The notes under the pieces were generated by a model. The model searched no databases. It worked only from the letters and a program-made list of their open reading frames with translations, and was not told the origin of the DNA. The translations under genes and the position numbers were made by a program. From Sperchopsis tessellata (lineage: Eukaryota; Arthropoda; Insecta; Coleoptera; Hydrophilidae), in NCBI GenBank assembly GCA_033557685.1, contig JAWQRN010000480.1:1-29066 (forward strand): a stretch of DNA of 29,066 nucleotides, written 5' to 3'. Below are positions 9,090 to 19,585 of the stretch, piece by piece; position 1 is the first letter of the stretch, and each line of letters begins with the position of its first letter.

Positions 9090-10866
9090 TAACCTCCACC
9101 TTTCTTAAGTATCTCATTTCTGCCTCCTGAATTTTACTTTTTAATCTCTGATTCGGCAACCATGTCTCACTCCCATATATTAGCACTGGCCTGTATATCG
9201 TTTTGTATAGTGTCATTTTGGTCTTTTTCGATACGTGTTTGTTGCTGAGAACTGTCTTGTTTATAGCATGGTAACTTCTGTTTGCTGCCTGTATCCTGTT
9301 ATTTATTTCGTCCTCTTAACTACCCTTGTTATTTAGGGTTGAGCCCAAGTATTTAAATGATTCCACCTGTTCAATTGCTTTTCCATTTATCTTTATGTCT
9401 GATATAACTTCTTCTCACGCTATTACCAAGATTTTTGTCTTTACTGCATTTATAGTCATGCCTTGCTTGCTTAATTCTTCATTCCATACATTTATATTGA
9501 GTTTTAGTTCTTCCTCGTCCTTTGCCAGAACTGCAAGTTCATCAGCAAAAGCACACTCCACTACTATTGTTCTTATTATATTATGACATCCTACCTACAC
9601 TTTTTTTGTTTTGTCCTTCATCTTTTTTATAATGCTGTCCAAGAACACTATAAATTGCAGGGGGCTCAGTGCTCCTTCCTGTCTTAATCCCTGTGTTGTT
9701 ATAAACTCTTCTGATGCTTCGTTTCCCGTTCTTATGTAGTTAGATGTCCTTTTATATATGCTTTTAATTACCTTCACTATTTGCCCACTTATTTTCCTTT
9801 CCTCCAGTATTTTCTACATCTGTTTCCATGGCACTCTGTTGAATACCTTCTCGAGGTCTATGAATGCTATGAATAGTTTGCTGTCCTGTGCCATTTTCTT
9901 TTCTGTCAGTTTCCTTATTGTGAATATGCGATCCTGTGCCCATTCCATTTTTTGCTTCCACTCCCTATCTGAGTTTGCCTTCTATTATTGCCTCGTATAT
10001 TTTAGCAGTTGTACATATTAGGGATATTCCTCTGTAATTGTTACAGTTACTGCTATCTCCCTTTTTGTGTATCACTGCTTTTTCCCAGTCTTTTGGTATT
10101 TTTCCCAATTCCCATATTCTATTTAGCATCTCTAATAATAATTTTTCCCCTTCTCCACCCATATACTTTAACTGCTCCGATTTTGTATTGTCATGTGCTG
10201 ATGCTGTGCCATTTCTTAACCTTTTGAGTACTAAATTTATTTCTTCTCCTGTGATAGTTTCTGCTTCTTTGTTGTGCTCTCAAGATTCTCGTTTTCTTCA
10301 TCTTCTTCAGTTATTTGTTTTTCTTCTAATAATTCTTCGAAATACTCCTTCCGTCTCCTCATTATTTCATTATTTTTCTTTACTATCCTACCCGGTTTAT
10401 CCTTTAGCTGTCTCAAAGTTATTTGGTCTTCTTTATTGCAGGATTTAAGTGTTCTATAGAATAACTTTTGATTTTCCTTGAAGTTTACCTCTAGTGTGTT
10501 TCCAAAATCTGCTCATATACACTCCTTTGATTTCTTTATCACTTCTTCTGTTTTTTTTTCTTTGCATTTTGTAGTGGTCTTAGTCTTCTTCTTTCTTCCT
10601 GTCTAGCAACTTCTGCCATTTTTTGTTTCTTCTTCTTTAACTTCTTCGTTCCACTATTGGTTTTGTTTTCTGTTCTGTGCAATTCTGATTGTACCACATA
10701 CACGTTTTGTTGCCTCTGTTATTATGAGTTTAAAGGCATTCCACAATTCTTCTACATTGTTCATGTTTGGTTTAGTATTTCTTATTGCTTCTCTTACATT
10801 GCACTGGTAATTCTCTCTTATTTGCATATCCTTTAATTTGTTTATTTTGAATTTCACTCTTTTTGT
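9090..10866 (-). pseudogene. Decayed non-LTR retrotransposon (LINE) reverse transcriptase
   Basis: Read on the minus strand the pieces are in normal LINE order. A linker before the RT domain comes first (TKRVCGTIRIAQNRKQNQ then WNEEVK, about 10850-10620). Next are RT motifs IPKDWEKAVIHKKGD and NYRGISL (about 10100-10010), GLRQEGALSPLQF (about 9690-9650), the catalytic box as FADE (9538-9549) in place of the usual xADD, and YGSETWLPNQRLKSKI near 9170-9130. Frameshifts and stops break the frame throughout. The endonuclease domain is missing, as in 5'-truncated copies. The region after LRKVEV, normally over 100 residues, is also missing, so the 3' end is cut too. Plus-strand open frames here are shadows. 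Confidence 0.85.
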
Positions 10867-11232
10867 TTATTTTGTTTTAAAGTAATAAAATTACCATTAA
10901 CATTTTTTAGAATTTGCAAACAATATAAAATTCTAATAACAAATTAAATATATTATTTCTAAATTTATCTTTACCACCATTATTTAATCTTTGGTCATCA
11001 CAATATTCATCAAATTATCTTTTAACTTATCATGTTCATTTAGTTTCGAACTTAATCATATTTTCCATAATTTCACTAAATTTGCTGCAGTTGTTAACAC
11101 AGACTGAAAATCGTTTCTCATCAAGTTGAACAAATTTTCATAAGTTGTGTGCAATAAATAAGAGGCCTTTTGTAAATTGTAATGCAATAGTTCTGAAATC
11201 GCATTTAATGCAGTTAAATATTCTGTTTTCAT
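10867..11232. other. Unassigned AT-rich spacer
   Basis: Nothing recognisable was found between the LINE and the duplicated upstream region of unit C. Confidence 0.5.
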
Positions 11233-12565
11233 AACTATATAAAGTACCGTTTCAAAACATTCCGCATTTTTGCTTCATTTCGTTAACGTATATTTTCTGA
11301 AATTAGTATAATTTTTGAAAGTGCTTGAAGCAAGTCAGTGTAATGAAATCGCAAAGTGAACAAAGTATTATATCGTGAAGACTAGCAAGTAGGGTTTAAA
11401 CTTTTTACGGCATGGTTTTGTTCTTTAAGAAGCGGGCAATAGCCCATCTTTTAGTCCTATTAGTAAAATATGCTTAAATGCTTTCAACAAAACCGATTAT
11501 ATTATATACCTGCGAGTAAGGTCGCCAAAAATGTTAAAGGAACAATCCTTGTTTGGGGTAACTCCTACTAAAAGTGATACTTTCTATTTTTTAGTGTGGG
11601 TAATAACAAAACTCATCGTAACAGGAAAAAAGAGAGGTTTTATACCTAAAGACATTCAGGGTAGTCGTGGATCTACAAAAATAGTGCATTTTGTTTTCCT
11701 CAGGACAACGATTAAAATACTAGCTCACAGTGTCGACGTAATTTTGGTCACACTTTTCAACAGTTCCAGGCCCGTAAACTTTCTGTAAGTTTCTTGCAGT
11801 TTGGGTTTCGCGAATTTAATTGTATTGGTGTGCGTGCTTTATAAACAATTGCTTCTGTATAATAAGATAATGTGCAACACATTAAATTCCATCCACATAT
11901 ACCATTTCTAATAAAACGAACGAGAAGAGAAGCCCATACACTCACATACACACGTCTGCAGTTTTTGGAACTCATACACACGCACGCACGTGTGCAGATA
12001 TTGAAATTAAAGTAAGCGAAAAAATTTACTTATGTTTACATACAAAATATTACTGCTATTTACACTACACAAAATCCGCCCTGTTTTATTTACAATTCAC
12101 TTAGGTCCTTTGAAGTAAACACGAATATACCCAAGTTGTTGCCCCTTCTTTCGTATAAATACCAACAGAGTGTATGAAGTGCCTTGCTCCGATTGTGAGA
12201 GGGCAGGGCCTACATAGTATCTTAACCTGTGTGAAGGAGCACAAACTGGCAATAAAAAGATTAGAAATATCATCTGCTGTAGCTGAACAGACTATGAACA
12301 CGGTACAGAATAAACTTGCGACAATAATAACTTCGCGCAAAATTTGCGGAAAGCTGTCGAAATGGAAAACATGCCTTAGTGTCTAAATAAACCTGACGAT
12401 AGTTTGCGTTTACCCCCACGTGGAAACCAGTTGTTGAAAAAACGGAGCGTTAGCTTTACGTCTAACGCTCCGTTTTTCCACAACCACCAATAGGATGCGT
12501 ACTAAGACCAAATGAGCCAATCACAAGGCGCTCTAATATCAATCGCAATGCAGAGCAAATTCGCA
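11233..12565 (+). repeat. Duplicated upstream region of leader C
   Basis: This is the counterpart of 2951-4011. Homology starts at AAAGTACCGTTTCAAAAC (about 11241), is broken by about 400 bp (11277-11690) absent from copy B, and then continues to the promoter. It lacks the 173-bp insertion of copy B and so serves as its empty site. It carries a private hairpin at 12434-12485. Confidence 0.8.
12434..12485. repeat. Perfect hairpin private to unit C
   Basis: AAAAACGGAGCGTTAG (about 12438-12453) and its exact complement CTAACGCTCCGTTTTT (12462-12477) flank an 8-base loop. Outside these, GTTG and CAAC also pair after a small bulge. The paralogous site in B (3912-3937) has only a diverged left arm (AGAAAATCGAGCGTGAG), so the second arm was created in C. 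Confidence 0.8.
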
Positions 12566-12595
12566 TATAAAGTCCACCACCTCACCAATTTCAGT
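12566..12595 (+). promoter_or_regulatory. Core promoter of leader C
   Basis: TATAAA at 12566-12571 and initiator TCAGT at 12591-12595 are spaced 27 bp (T of TATA to A of the initiator), identical to unit B. The flanks AAAGTCCACC and CCAATTTCAGTCATTCGCTTTG are shared. The predicted 5' UTR runs from 12593 to 12828 and has the same GTGTAATTT repeats. Confidence 0.75.
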
Positions 12596-12828
12596 CATTC
12601 GCTTTGTCTAATTGATAAGATCTGACGATGTGTAATTTCTTCTGTGTGAAATTTTTACTGTGTAATTTACCAAGTGTAATTTTATCCTGTGTAATTTCAT
12701 CCTGACACCATAGTGTAATACTTTCAGGCAATTTTTAGGTCATAATGTCATGGTAAAAATTTCAATTTAGAGCTAAGTTCAGATATATTTTTGTGTCAAT
12801 ATTCCAATTCTGTTCTTCAACTATAAAA

Positions 12829-13173
12829 ATGGACGTTAATGTTGAAGTAAAAACTGAACAAGTCAATTATAACGGACCTGGCGATACATTCGACTTAAGC
12901 CTTAAGTCAAACTCAGAAATCAATTGTGGTATGTGCTTTGGCATTTTTATTTCTGAGCAACAGCTAGAATTGCACTTAATTGATGAACATCCAAACTTAC
13001 ACCTTACCGAAAATGTAGATATACCAGTTCAAGTTAAACAAGAAAGTGACATAAAATGTATCGATGTCAAAGAAGAGAACCTAATTTTGGAATTTAACGA
13101 TATTAAGGAAGAATCGCAAATCTTGGAATCCAACTACAAAACTGAAATACAAGATGAAACACCTAATGATGAG
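12829..13173 (+). CDS. Zinc-finger gene C, leader exon
   Basis: This encodes 115 residues from ATG 12829 to donor GAG|GTAGGT at 13173/13174, phase 0. The layout matches leader B: a single CxxC-x12-H-x4-H finger at residues 33-54, then psi-K-x-E motifs VKTE (7-10), VKQE (69-72), VKEE (80-83) and IKEE (92-95). About ten residues differ from leader B, several of them conservative (I7V, I80V, L67V), and every finger ligand and motif lysine is kept. It can be spliced in frame to the near finger exon at 14301 (569-residue protein) or to the orphan exon at 20352 (549 residues). GTGAGT at 13209 is a possible second donor but lies after an in-frame stop. Confidence 0.86.
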
Positions 13174-14300
13174 GTAGGTTTAAAGACTAGCTTAATACAT
13201 CCATGAATGTGAGTACCCAATTTTAATTTACTTATGTTTGCTACCTCACGAATGTTTATAAATATATGTATATACAAAATTGAATTGATTGTAGCGTAAC
13301 TGTAGAAACAATAGAAGAACATTTAAAGTACAATAGATTTTAAACGTAGGTTCTACAGCAGTGTTTCTCAAATGGGGTTCCGCAAATGCACTAATTATTA
13401 AATAATACTTCACGAGATGTTTAAAATCAAATATAAATATGCCAGAGTTGTACAACACCATTCTAAATGCATAAGTGTTACTTCCTACCTTATTGGGACT
13501 TATTGTGCTATAATGTATAATTCTTATAGTTATACTTTTGTAATATATATTCTCACCTTATATTTGTAGGCTTTTACTCTCCGGTTGTTAAAATAATATT
13601 CGAAATAAAAGTTCTAAACCTGGATAAATTATTGAAACGAATTGGTTTGAGTAAGACCAATGAAGAAAATGATTGATAAACATTGAATGTAATAGACTTC
13701 TTGGTTTATTATCTGTATGAATGTTGTTTCCGGGTGGAAACTGTGTAGATGATCTGATAAGTGATTGAGAAAGATTTTAAAGGAAAATTAAAACCAATAA
13801 AGTGCTAGAAAATTATTTCGTATACAGTAAAAACTTTTGGTTATGTTGATATTTATATGGTATGACCTCTCCTTGACCAATTGCTGGATGGGGATTACCC
13901 AGGCCACCACCTGAATAGCATATGTCACTGTCCTTAATGTGCTAGCTATTCTTAACGCTGCCCTTTGTAGTTCTTTCCAACTCCTGTACTTTCTCTTTCT
14001 CTGCACATAATCGTACCGTGCTGGTGCTCCATACAGCATTATTGAGTTGACCACCTATTAACTTTACCTTTTTTAGAGTTAACGAGTAGAATCCACTATA
14101 TTGATTTTGGTAATTTTTTAAATTATTTTGAAAAATCTGTTCATCATACATCTCATATTATATATAATATTATTATTTATGTAATCCGTGTTAATGGACG
14201 ATGCAGAATTATTGTTTCATTTGAAATAACATTGAACCACATATTTATCTACCAGTTTTGTTTACCATTTGTTAGTAACGATTGTTCTATATTTTTACAG
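13174..14300 (+). other. Intron of unit C
   Basis: Donor GTAGGT and acceptor ATTTTTACAG (14291-14300) bound 1,127 bp. The first 300 bp align with the intron of unit B. A short-element fragment (about 13715-13770, carrying TTTCCGGGTGGAAAC) and a LINE fragment (13852-14090) are specific to this copy. The last 130 bp, including GTGTTAATGGACGATGCAG and GAACCACATATTTATCT, are shared with the other finger exons and probably hold the branch point. Confidence 0.75.
13852..14090 (-). pseudogene. LINE (Jockey/R1-type) reverse-transcriptase fragment
   Basis: The minus strand reads VNSIMLYGAPARY, then ELQRAALRIASTLRTVTYAI and VVAWVIPIQQLVKER. This is the segment after the RT palm of R1- and Jockey-like LINEs (Y-A/G-A-P, then L-R-I-A-S-x-x-R-T-V-x-x-A, then G-x-x-P-I-x-L-L-x-x-E-R). 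A frameshift lies near 14055. Nothing else of the element is present. Confidence 0.75.
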
Positions 14301-15665
14301 GACAGTATAATAAAAGACATTTTGGAAGACCCTTCTGAAAGTGGACCTTTAATATGCAATTCAAGTAAGAAACCAGAAAATTATCAGCATAAAAAAAACA
14401 TTTGTAAAATTTGCCGGAAAATTTTCACTCGTAGTAGTACTTTGAAGAGACATATACTTTTACATTTTGGAAAGAAACCATATAGTTGTAATATTTGCCA
14501 CAAAAGTTTCACTCAGAGTGGTAATCTGAAGTCACACTTATTATCACATTCTAATGAGAATCCATACACTTGTGAAATTTGTCAAAAAAATTTCACACAA
14601 AATAGATATTTGAAGTTACACTTACTCTTACATTCTGCTGAGAAACCATACAGTTGTGAATTTTGTCAAAAAAATTTCACTGAGAGTAGTGCTTTGAAGG
14701 TACACTTACTTTCACATTCTGGAGGGAAACCGTATAGTTGTAATATTTGCCAAAAAACTTTCACTTTGAATGGTAATTTGAAGTCACACTTACTTTCACA
14801 TTCTAATGAGAAACCGTACAGTTGTGAAGTTTGCCAAAAAAACTTCACTCAGAATAGATATTTAAAGGAACACATACTTATACATACTGGAGAGAAACCA
14901 TACAGTTGTAAAATTTGTCAAAAAAGTTACACTAATAGTACTGCTTTAAAGGCACACTTACTTTCACATTCTGGAGAGAAACCGTATAGTTGTAATATTT
15001 GCCAAAAAAGTTTCACTCAGAGTGGTACTTTGAAGTCACACTTGTTTTCACATTCTAATGAGAAACCATACAGTTGTGAAATTTGTCAAAAAAAATTCGC
15101 TCAAAGTAGATATTTAAAGGAACACATACTTGTACATTCTGGAGAGAAACCATACAGTTGTGAAATTTGTCCGAAAAGTTTTACCCTTAATAGTACTTTG
15201 AAGTCACACTTACGTATACATTCTGGAGAGAAACCGTATAGTTGTAATATTTGCCAAAAAAGTTTTACTAAGGGTGGAACTTTGAAGGCACATTTACTTA
15301 CACATTCTGGTGAGAAACCGTACAGTTGTGAAATTTGTCAAAAAAGTTTCACTGAGAGAACTACTTTGAAGTCACACTTATTTTCACATTCTGGAGAGAA
15401 ACCGTATAGTTGTAATATTTGCCAAAAACGTTTCACTCTGAAGGGTAATTTGAAGGCACACTTAGTTTCACATTCTAATGAGAAACCATACAGTTGTGAA
15501 ATTTGTAAAAAAAATTTCACTCAAAATAGATATTTAAAGGAACACATACTTATACATTCTGAAGAGAAACCGTATAGTTGTGAAATTTGTCAAAAAAGTT
15601 TTGCCCATAATAGTTCTTTGAAGTCACACTTACGTATACATCCTGGAGAGAAACCAAAGTTGTAA
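14301..15665 (+). CDS. Zinc-finger gene C, finger exon with 15 fingers
   Basis: The exon starts at 14301 after ATTTTTACAG, in phase 0; the open frame back to 14232 is intron. Residues 1-33 are the KDILEDPSESGPL linker. Fifteen C2H2 fingers follow (residues 35-447), all with intact Cys and His ligands, then PGEKPKL and TAA 15663-15665. The array is ordered in threes: a CNIC finger ending in the linker SNE(K/N)PY, a CE(I/V)C finger with an xRYLKxH helix, then a third finger. This occurs at fingers 2-4, 5-7, 8-10 and 13-15, with 11-12 a broken set. Repeated segmental duplication of 252 bp explains this. With leader C the protein has 569 residues. It is probably a nuclear sequence-specific DNA binder; its target is unknown. 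Minus-strand frames inside are shadows. Confidence 0.92.
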   Translation, partial: DSIIKDILEDPSESGPLICNSSKKPENYQHKKNICKICRKIFTRSSTLKRHILLHFGKKPYSCNICHKSFTQSGNLKSHLLSHSNENPYTCEICQKNFTQNRYLKLHLLLHSAEKPYSCEFCQKNFTESSALKVHLLSHSGGKPYSCNICQKTFTLNGNLKSHLLSHSNEKPYSCEVCQKNFTQNRYLKEHILIHTGEKPYSCKICQKSYTNSTALKAHLLSHSGEKPYSCNICQKSFTQSGTLKSHLFSHSNEKPYSCEICQKKFAQSRYLKEHILVHSGEKPYSCEICPKSFTLNSTLKSHLRIHSGEKPYSCNICQKSFTKGGTLKAHLLTHSGEKPYSCEICQKSFTERTTLKSHLFSHSGEKPYSCNICQKRFTLKGNLKAHLVSHSNEKPYSCEICKKNFTQNRYLKEHILIHSEEKPYSCEICQKSFAHNSSLKSHLRIHPGEKPKL

Positions 15666-15800
15666 TATTTGTGGAAAGAAACCATACAATTGTGAATTTG
15701 GCAGAAAATATTTAGACACAGTAATATTTTGAAGGTACACTTACTTTCACATGTTGGTGAGAAACCACGTAGTTGTGAAAATTATTAATAGACCAGATGG
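15666..15800 (+). pseudogene. Relic finger end of unit C, proximal 3' UTR
   Basis: Degenerate finger sequence (CCATACAATTGTGAATTTGG, then ATATTTTGAAGGTACACTTA) shows the array once ran further. The module is interrupted at 15800 by the hAT nest and resumes at 19586. Confidence 0.7.
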
Positions 15801-16944
15801 CAGAGTTGGGCAGTATTTGATCACAATACATAAAAAGTACGTGAGTACTGAGTACAAAAGTAATCGAGTATAACCATACACAAAAATTATGAGTACAAAA
15901 GTAATCGATTACAAGTGTACTCAAAAATTTTAACTATAAATGTACTTAGTGCTAATGTAATCTGGAATTATGAATACAAATGTACTTGTGTAGAAATACT
16001 CGCAACGCATGACAAATATTGTAGTAAAATAAATTAATAACACTATCTAATATTAATGCAATTATCTATGAATCAAAATATAAAAGTTAAATATTGATAC
16101 TATTTAAATATGTATTAACTAACGGAAATAAATAGCCTTGGTTAAGTAGAGTTCACACTATTTTATTCCTAGAGAACCAGTTGGATTTACCAAAATGCCT
16201 ATACACGCATAACCTAAGAACGATGCAACGTCATGACCCTTAGACCAGAATTACTAATGTCCATGTTTGTTCACAATTCTCAAAATTTAAGAATCTATAG
16301 TGATGGAAGTCGAAAGTTGAAACGAACCCTTTATTAAAGACATGAAAACAATTACAATTTTAAACTATTTATACTATTCGACTGTCGTGTATACTTACCC
16401 CTACAGTATTGCTGTCAAGCGAACGAATTGTTTCCACATTACATTTTGTCAAATGACAAGACTGCCTTAAAAGGTTAAGACCCTTAGATAGTCGTTCACT
16501 GGTCATTGTGGTTCGCACATTCGCAGTTAATTTACCAAATGTACTCGGTACTCATATACTGGATCATGAGTACTTGGTACTCGTTTCACTTGATTATTGT
16601 GTACATGTACTCAGTGGTGTAGTGCTAAATCAAAAAGTGGGGGAGCTCTTCCCCACTCAGGCAAGGAAGTTCAAAAGAGGCATAAGCAGTACTGAATGGG
16701 TTTTATAATTCATGCGAAGATTATAATCTACACAATGTGAATTGGAATAACTCCACAGGCCGTAGGAGTGCAAAATTTGATATTACGAGGTACTTTATTA
16801 TTGAATCGACTGCAAATGTGGGAATGCGTAATAATAATTTTATAAAAACCTTTTTTGTTTAATTAAATTATTCATTAATTTTATAAAAAAAACAAGAGCG
16901 TATAATAAATCAATTTATTAAAATGTAATCATATTAGTTTGTAC

Positions 16945-19043
16945 TTACTCTAAAAGCTTCCAGATGGCATTCTCAACTTGTGTGTCTGTAGATGAACGAT
17001 TGTTCCTGATCCACTTTTGCACTAAATCTTGTAGTTTCCAAATTTCAATTGCAGGATTATGCAGATTTACTTACATTAATTAGGCACGTGTTCTATTAAT
17101 AATCGAGATCTAGCTTCGGTTATTATTAAATTCATACAGTTAAATCCTCTTTCACATTCAGCAGAACTACACGGTATTGCCTTATAACATTGGAATAATG
17201 AATTTTAAACTGATGGAATGTATCGCCCACTGTAGTCAATATATTCTCTAAATGCACTAAGTGTTTTTGGAAATGATAGTCTAAATCGTTTGCACAAATA
17301 CTCAATTTCAGTTTCTCCAAAACCTGATATAATATTTGCTGGCCACTCATTAATATCTAACACGCACAATTCGTCCACATTGTTTGAAATTTGATCTTTT
17401 TGAAAAATTGATTCATTTGATGAAATTGTTCGCTCCAGTAATTGTTTCTTCGTATTAGTTACAATGCTAGTTAAAAATTGGACTGGATTTATTGAACCGA
17501 TTTTGCTATTATCTGTTAAATTTATCGATTCATATTTTATCGCAGTTTCTGCTACACACAATTTCCTTCCATTTTTTTACTTTAATGATTCTATAATCCA
17601 GATCGTTCGGCCAAATAGCAGACACAGTTTTAAACGAACTTGCAACCCATCTCACATTTAAAACACGCCCAATTTTTTTTAATTTCTTCCCTATGATTCT
17701 TTGGCGATTGACTAAAGAGTGAATATAGCTTATCTGCGAAAATTCGGAAATGATTTATACCTTGAACTTCAGAAATCGAATCTCCAATTGATAGTTCTAG
17801 ACGATATAATATTAGGGAACATTTGGCGTAATCGCTGTGCAACACCCGATCACTATTAAAACCGATAAAAATTTTCTGTAGATAATTATCATCCAAACCA
17901 TGTCGACATAGACAAGCCAACAAACATTCTGTAACTGTGGTTGAGGTTTGACCACTTAATTCAATTAAATCCAAAAGCTGGAAACGTTGTTTTCTTGCTA
18001 AGAGCTGTAGATTCATCTATGAGTACCGACATCTTTCCATTATTTTCTATTAATTTTTGATGTATTCGAAATTTTATGGTTCTTCCAATGTAATCAGTTA
18101 TATTGGTTGCACTGTAGCGCAATCGTAATCCATGAGGAACGTTTGCTCCATTTAATTCTTTTAGATGCAACAAATCAAAATGGTCTATTGTGTTTGGCTA
18201 TGTAATGTGCAGTTCTAAACATTTTAACATTTGATTCCATTTCTGATTTGTTCAAAACATCAACAATTTTTCAATTGGCTGATCTTTCGCACTATTTAAA
18301 TTTTTTTTTGCATTCTTGTGCAAATTCGATTTCTTATGATGTATAATTTTTTTTCTTAGTGATTTTAATTGGGCAGATTTGGTATTCCCATTGATTGATA
18401 TCAAAATCGAGCTCCATTCTTTAGATAAACTACAACCCTGTGATTTATCAGTGGAAAGACTGTTGATATTTGCACATGATTCTTTTTCATCTTAATGGCG
18501 TGACGGACCGTGTGCGGTCCTTGGCCTCCAATATATCCCGTCTCCAATCGTCACGATTTTCTGACCATTGCTTCCGATTCCTGTATCTTATTAGGTGCCT
18601 GCAGTTGTTTCGGATGGAGTCCTCCCACCTGTCTCTTGGTCTACGAACTAGTCTTTTGCCTTCAGTTCTGCCATTAAATGCCTTTTTCCAGTTGTTATGC
18701 ATTCTATGTACATATCCTGCCCACTTTAACTTTCGTAATTTGCACATGATTAACAACTGATTTTTCCAAACTTGGCTATAATTGATGGATAGACTTTTTT
18801 CTTTTCGTTCCACATATCTACTGTCCAAACATTTGGCCAATCAGATAAACATTCACCGTTATTTTTATCTGGCGAGTGTTCATTTTCAATATTTAACGAG
18901 CAAGTAGATTCAGATTTTGATTCGATTCTATCAATATTTTCAGTTGTTATGTTAATGATCTTTATCATTGTTTTCTAGTACAATTTTATCTATTTTATTA
19001 AAAAAAAAGAATGTATTGTTTGCTGTTTACGTTTTTCACTCAT
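16945..19043 (-). pseudogene. hAT transposase, KIAA1586-like, disrupted
   Basis: On the minus strand the parts lie in order. The N-terminus has MSEKRKQQTIHSFF (from 19043), and WPNVWTVDMWNEKKKVYPSI is at about 18845-18785. After the LINE insertion come LSKEWSSILISINGNTKSAQ and LRKKIIHHKKSNLHKNAKK (about 18430-18300). Next are ELNGANVPHGLRLRYSATNI (about 18155-18095), KMSVLIDESTALSKK with the first catalytic Asp (about 18035-17995), and the C-terminal dimerisation segment SSAECERGFNCMN (about 17170-17125). The end is near ENAIWKLLE and TAA 16945-16947. This order is that of KIAA1586/ZMYM-related hAT transposases. Several frameshifts, in-frame stops and a 256-bp LINE insertion leave it non-functional. 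Confidence 0.8.
18482..18737 (-). mobile_element. 5'-truncated LINE fragment inserted in the hAT transposase
   Basis: The 14-bp sequence ATTTGCACATGATT occurs exactly at 18468-18481 and 18738-18751, a target duplication. The 256-bp insert reads on the minus strand KLRKLKWAGYVHRM, then KRLVRRPRDRWEDSIR and RDDWRRDILEAKDRTR, with stop TGA near 18487. This is the C-terminal tail found in many insect LINEs. The 3' tail after the stop is very short. Confidence 0.85.
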
Positions 19044-19585
19044 TTTAATATTTAAAATATGTGGGGTTTAAAAGTTTTTAAAATAAAGAAAATAAGCGCA
19101 ATGATAAGCCACAAGCACAATCTACAAGAGGAAGCAATAACAATCATAACAAATCGGCGTTCGGCGTACAACTGATTCTCTGAATTGTAGGTAGATGAAT
19201 TGTGCACTGTCTAGTAAATACGCAATATATAATTCGGGGTTTCCCCGGTTTCACGCAATAACAGTCAGTGCACGAATTGCGCATTACAATTTATGAAATA
19301 ATTAAAAGTTGGGTGGTTTTAGACGAGTGACATCGATTTCGAGCGATTTCAGCTGTTCGATTTTTTAAATACCTGGAGTAAAAACTCCGGGGGCGCGTTC
19401 CGCCTCAAATAAAAAGTACCGACCCCTTGCACTCCCAACCCATTATACCATGTACTCAATACTCGTAATATACTGATTCTTGAACACTTCAATTACTAAT
19501 ACTCATTTTTCATGATTACTGATTACTTCTACTCTACTCAGTACTTGGAGTACAATTCCTAACTTTACCCAACTCTGCCAAACGG

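Larger units (their letters stand above)
16612..19448 (-). mobile_element. Inner hAT element (KIAA1586-like) nested in the outer one
   Basis: CATGTACT occurs at 16604-16611 and 19449-19456, a perfect 8-bp target duplication. The left end starts CAGTGGTGTAGT. The right end reads ATTATAC and matches the complement if about five terminal bases (equivalent to ACTGC) have been lost. The element is about 2.84 kb and encodes a dead transposase on the minus strand. Confidence 0.82.
15801..19577. mobile_element. Outer non-autonomous hAT element, hosting a second hAT
   Basis: The ends are CAGAGTTGGG (15801-15810) and its exact complement CCCAACTCTG (19568-19577). The 8-bp flanks CCAGATGG (15793-15800) and CCAAACGG (19578-19585) match at 6 of 8 positions, fitting an aged hAT target duplication. 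The tail of unit B (about 8151-8160, GACCAGATGGCTCC) is the empty site. Removing the inner element leaves about 930 bp with no coding region. Both ends are dense in GAGTAC / GTACTC motifs, typical of subterminal transposase-binding repeats. Confidence 0.85.

Noticed and set aside
10009..10459. Plus-strand hydrophobic open frames across 9326-10459
   Set aside because: They are T-rich complements of the LINE reverse transcriptase, whose motifs are clear on the minus strand.
12101..12386. Open frames on both strands in the duplicated upstream block, partly shared with 3378-3560
   Set aside because: The counterpart in copy B is truncated or has stops, and differences are not biased to synonymous sites. 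Shared ancestry of the duplicated DNA explains the similarity.
14666..15520. Minus-strand open frames at 14666-14848 and 15338-15520 (also 7330-7515)
   Set aside because: They arise from the complement of the 84-bp finger repeats and carry the same shadow motif each time.
14301..15665. Regular short repeats as a CRISPR array
   Set aside because: The 84-bp period encodes an unbroken chain of zinc fingers, with no spacers and a eukaryotic context.
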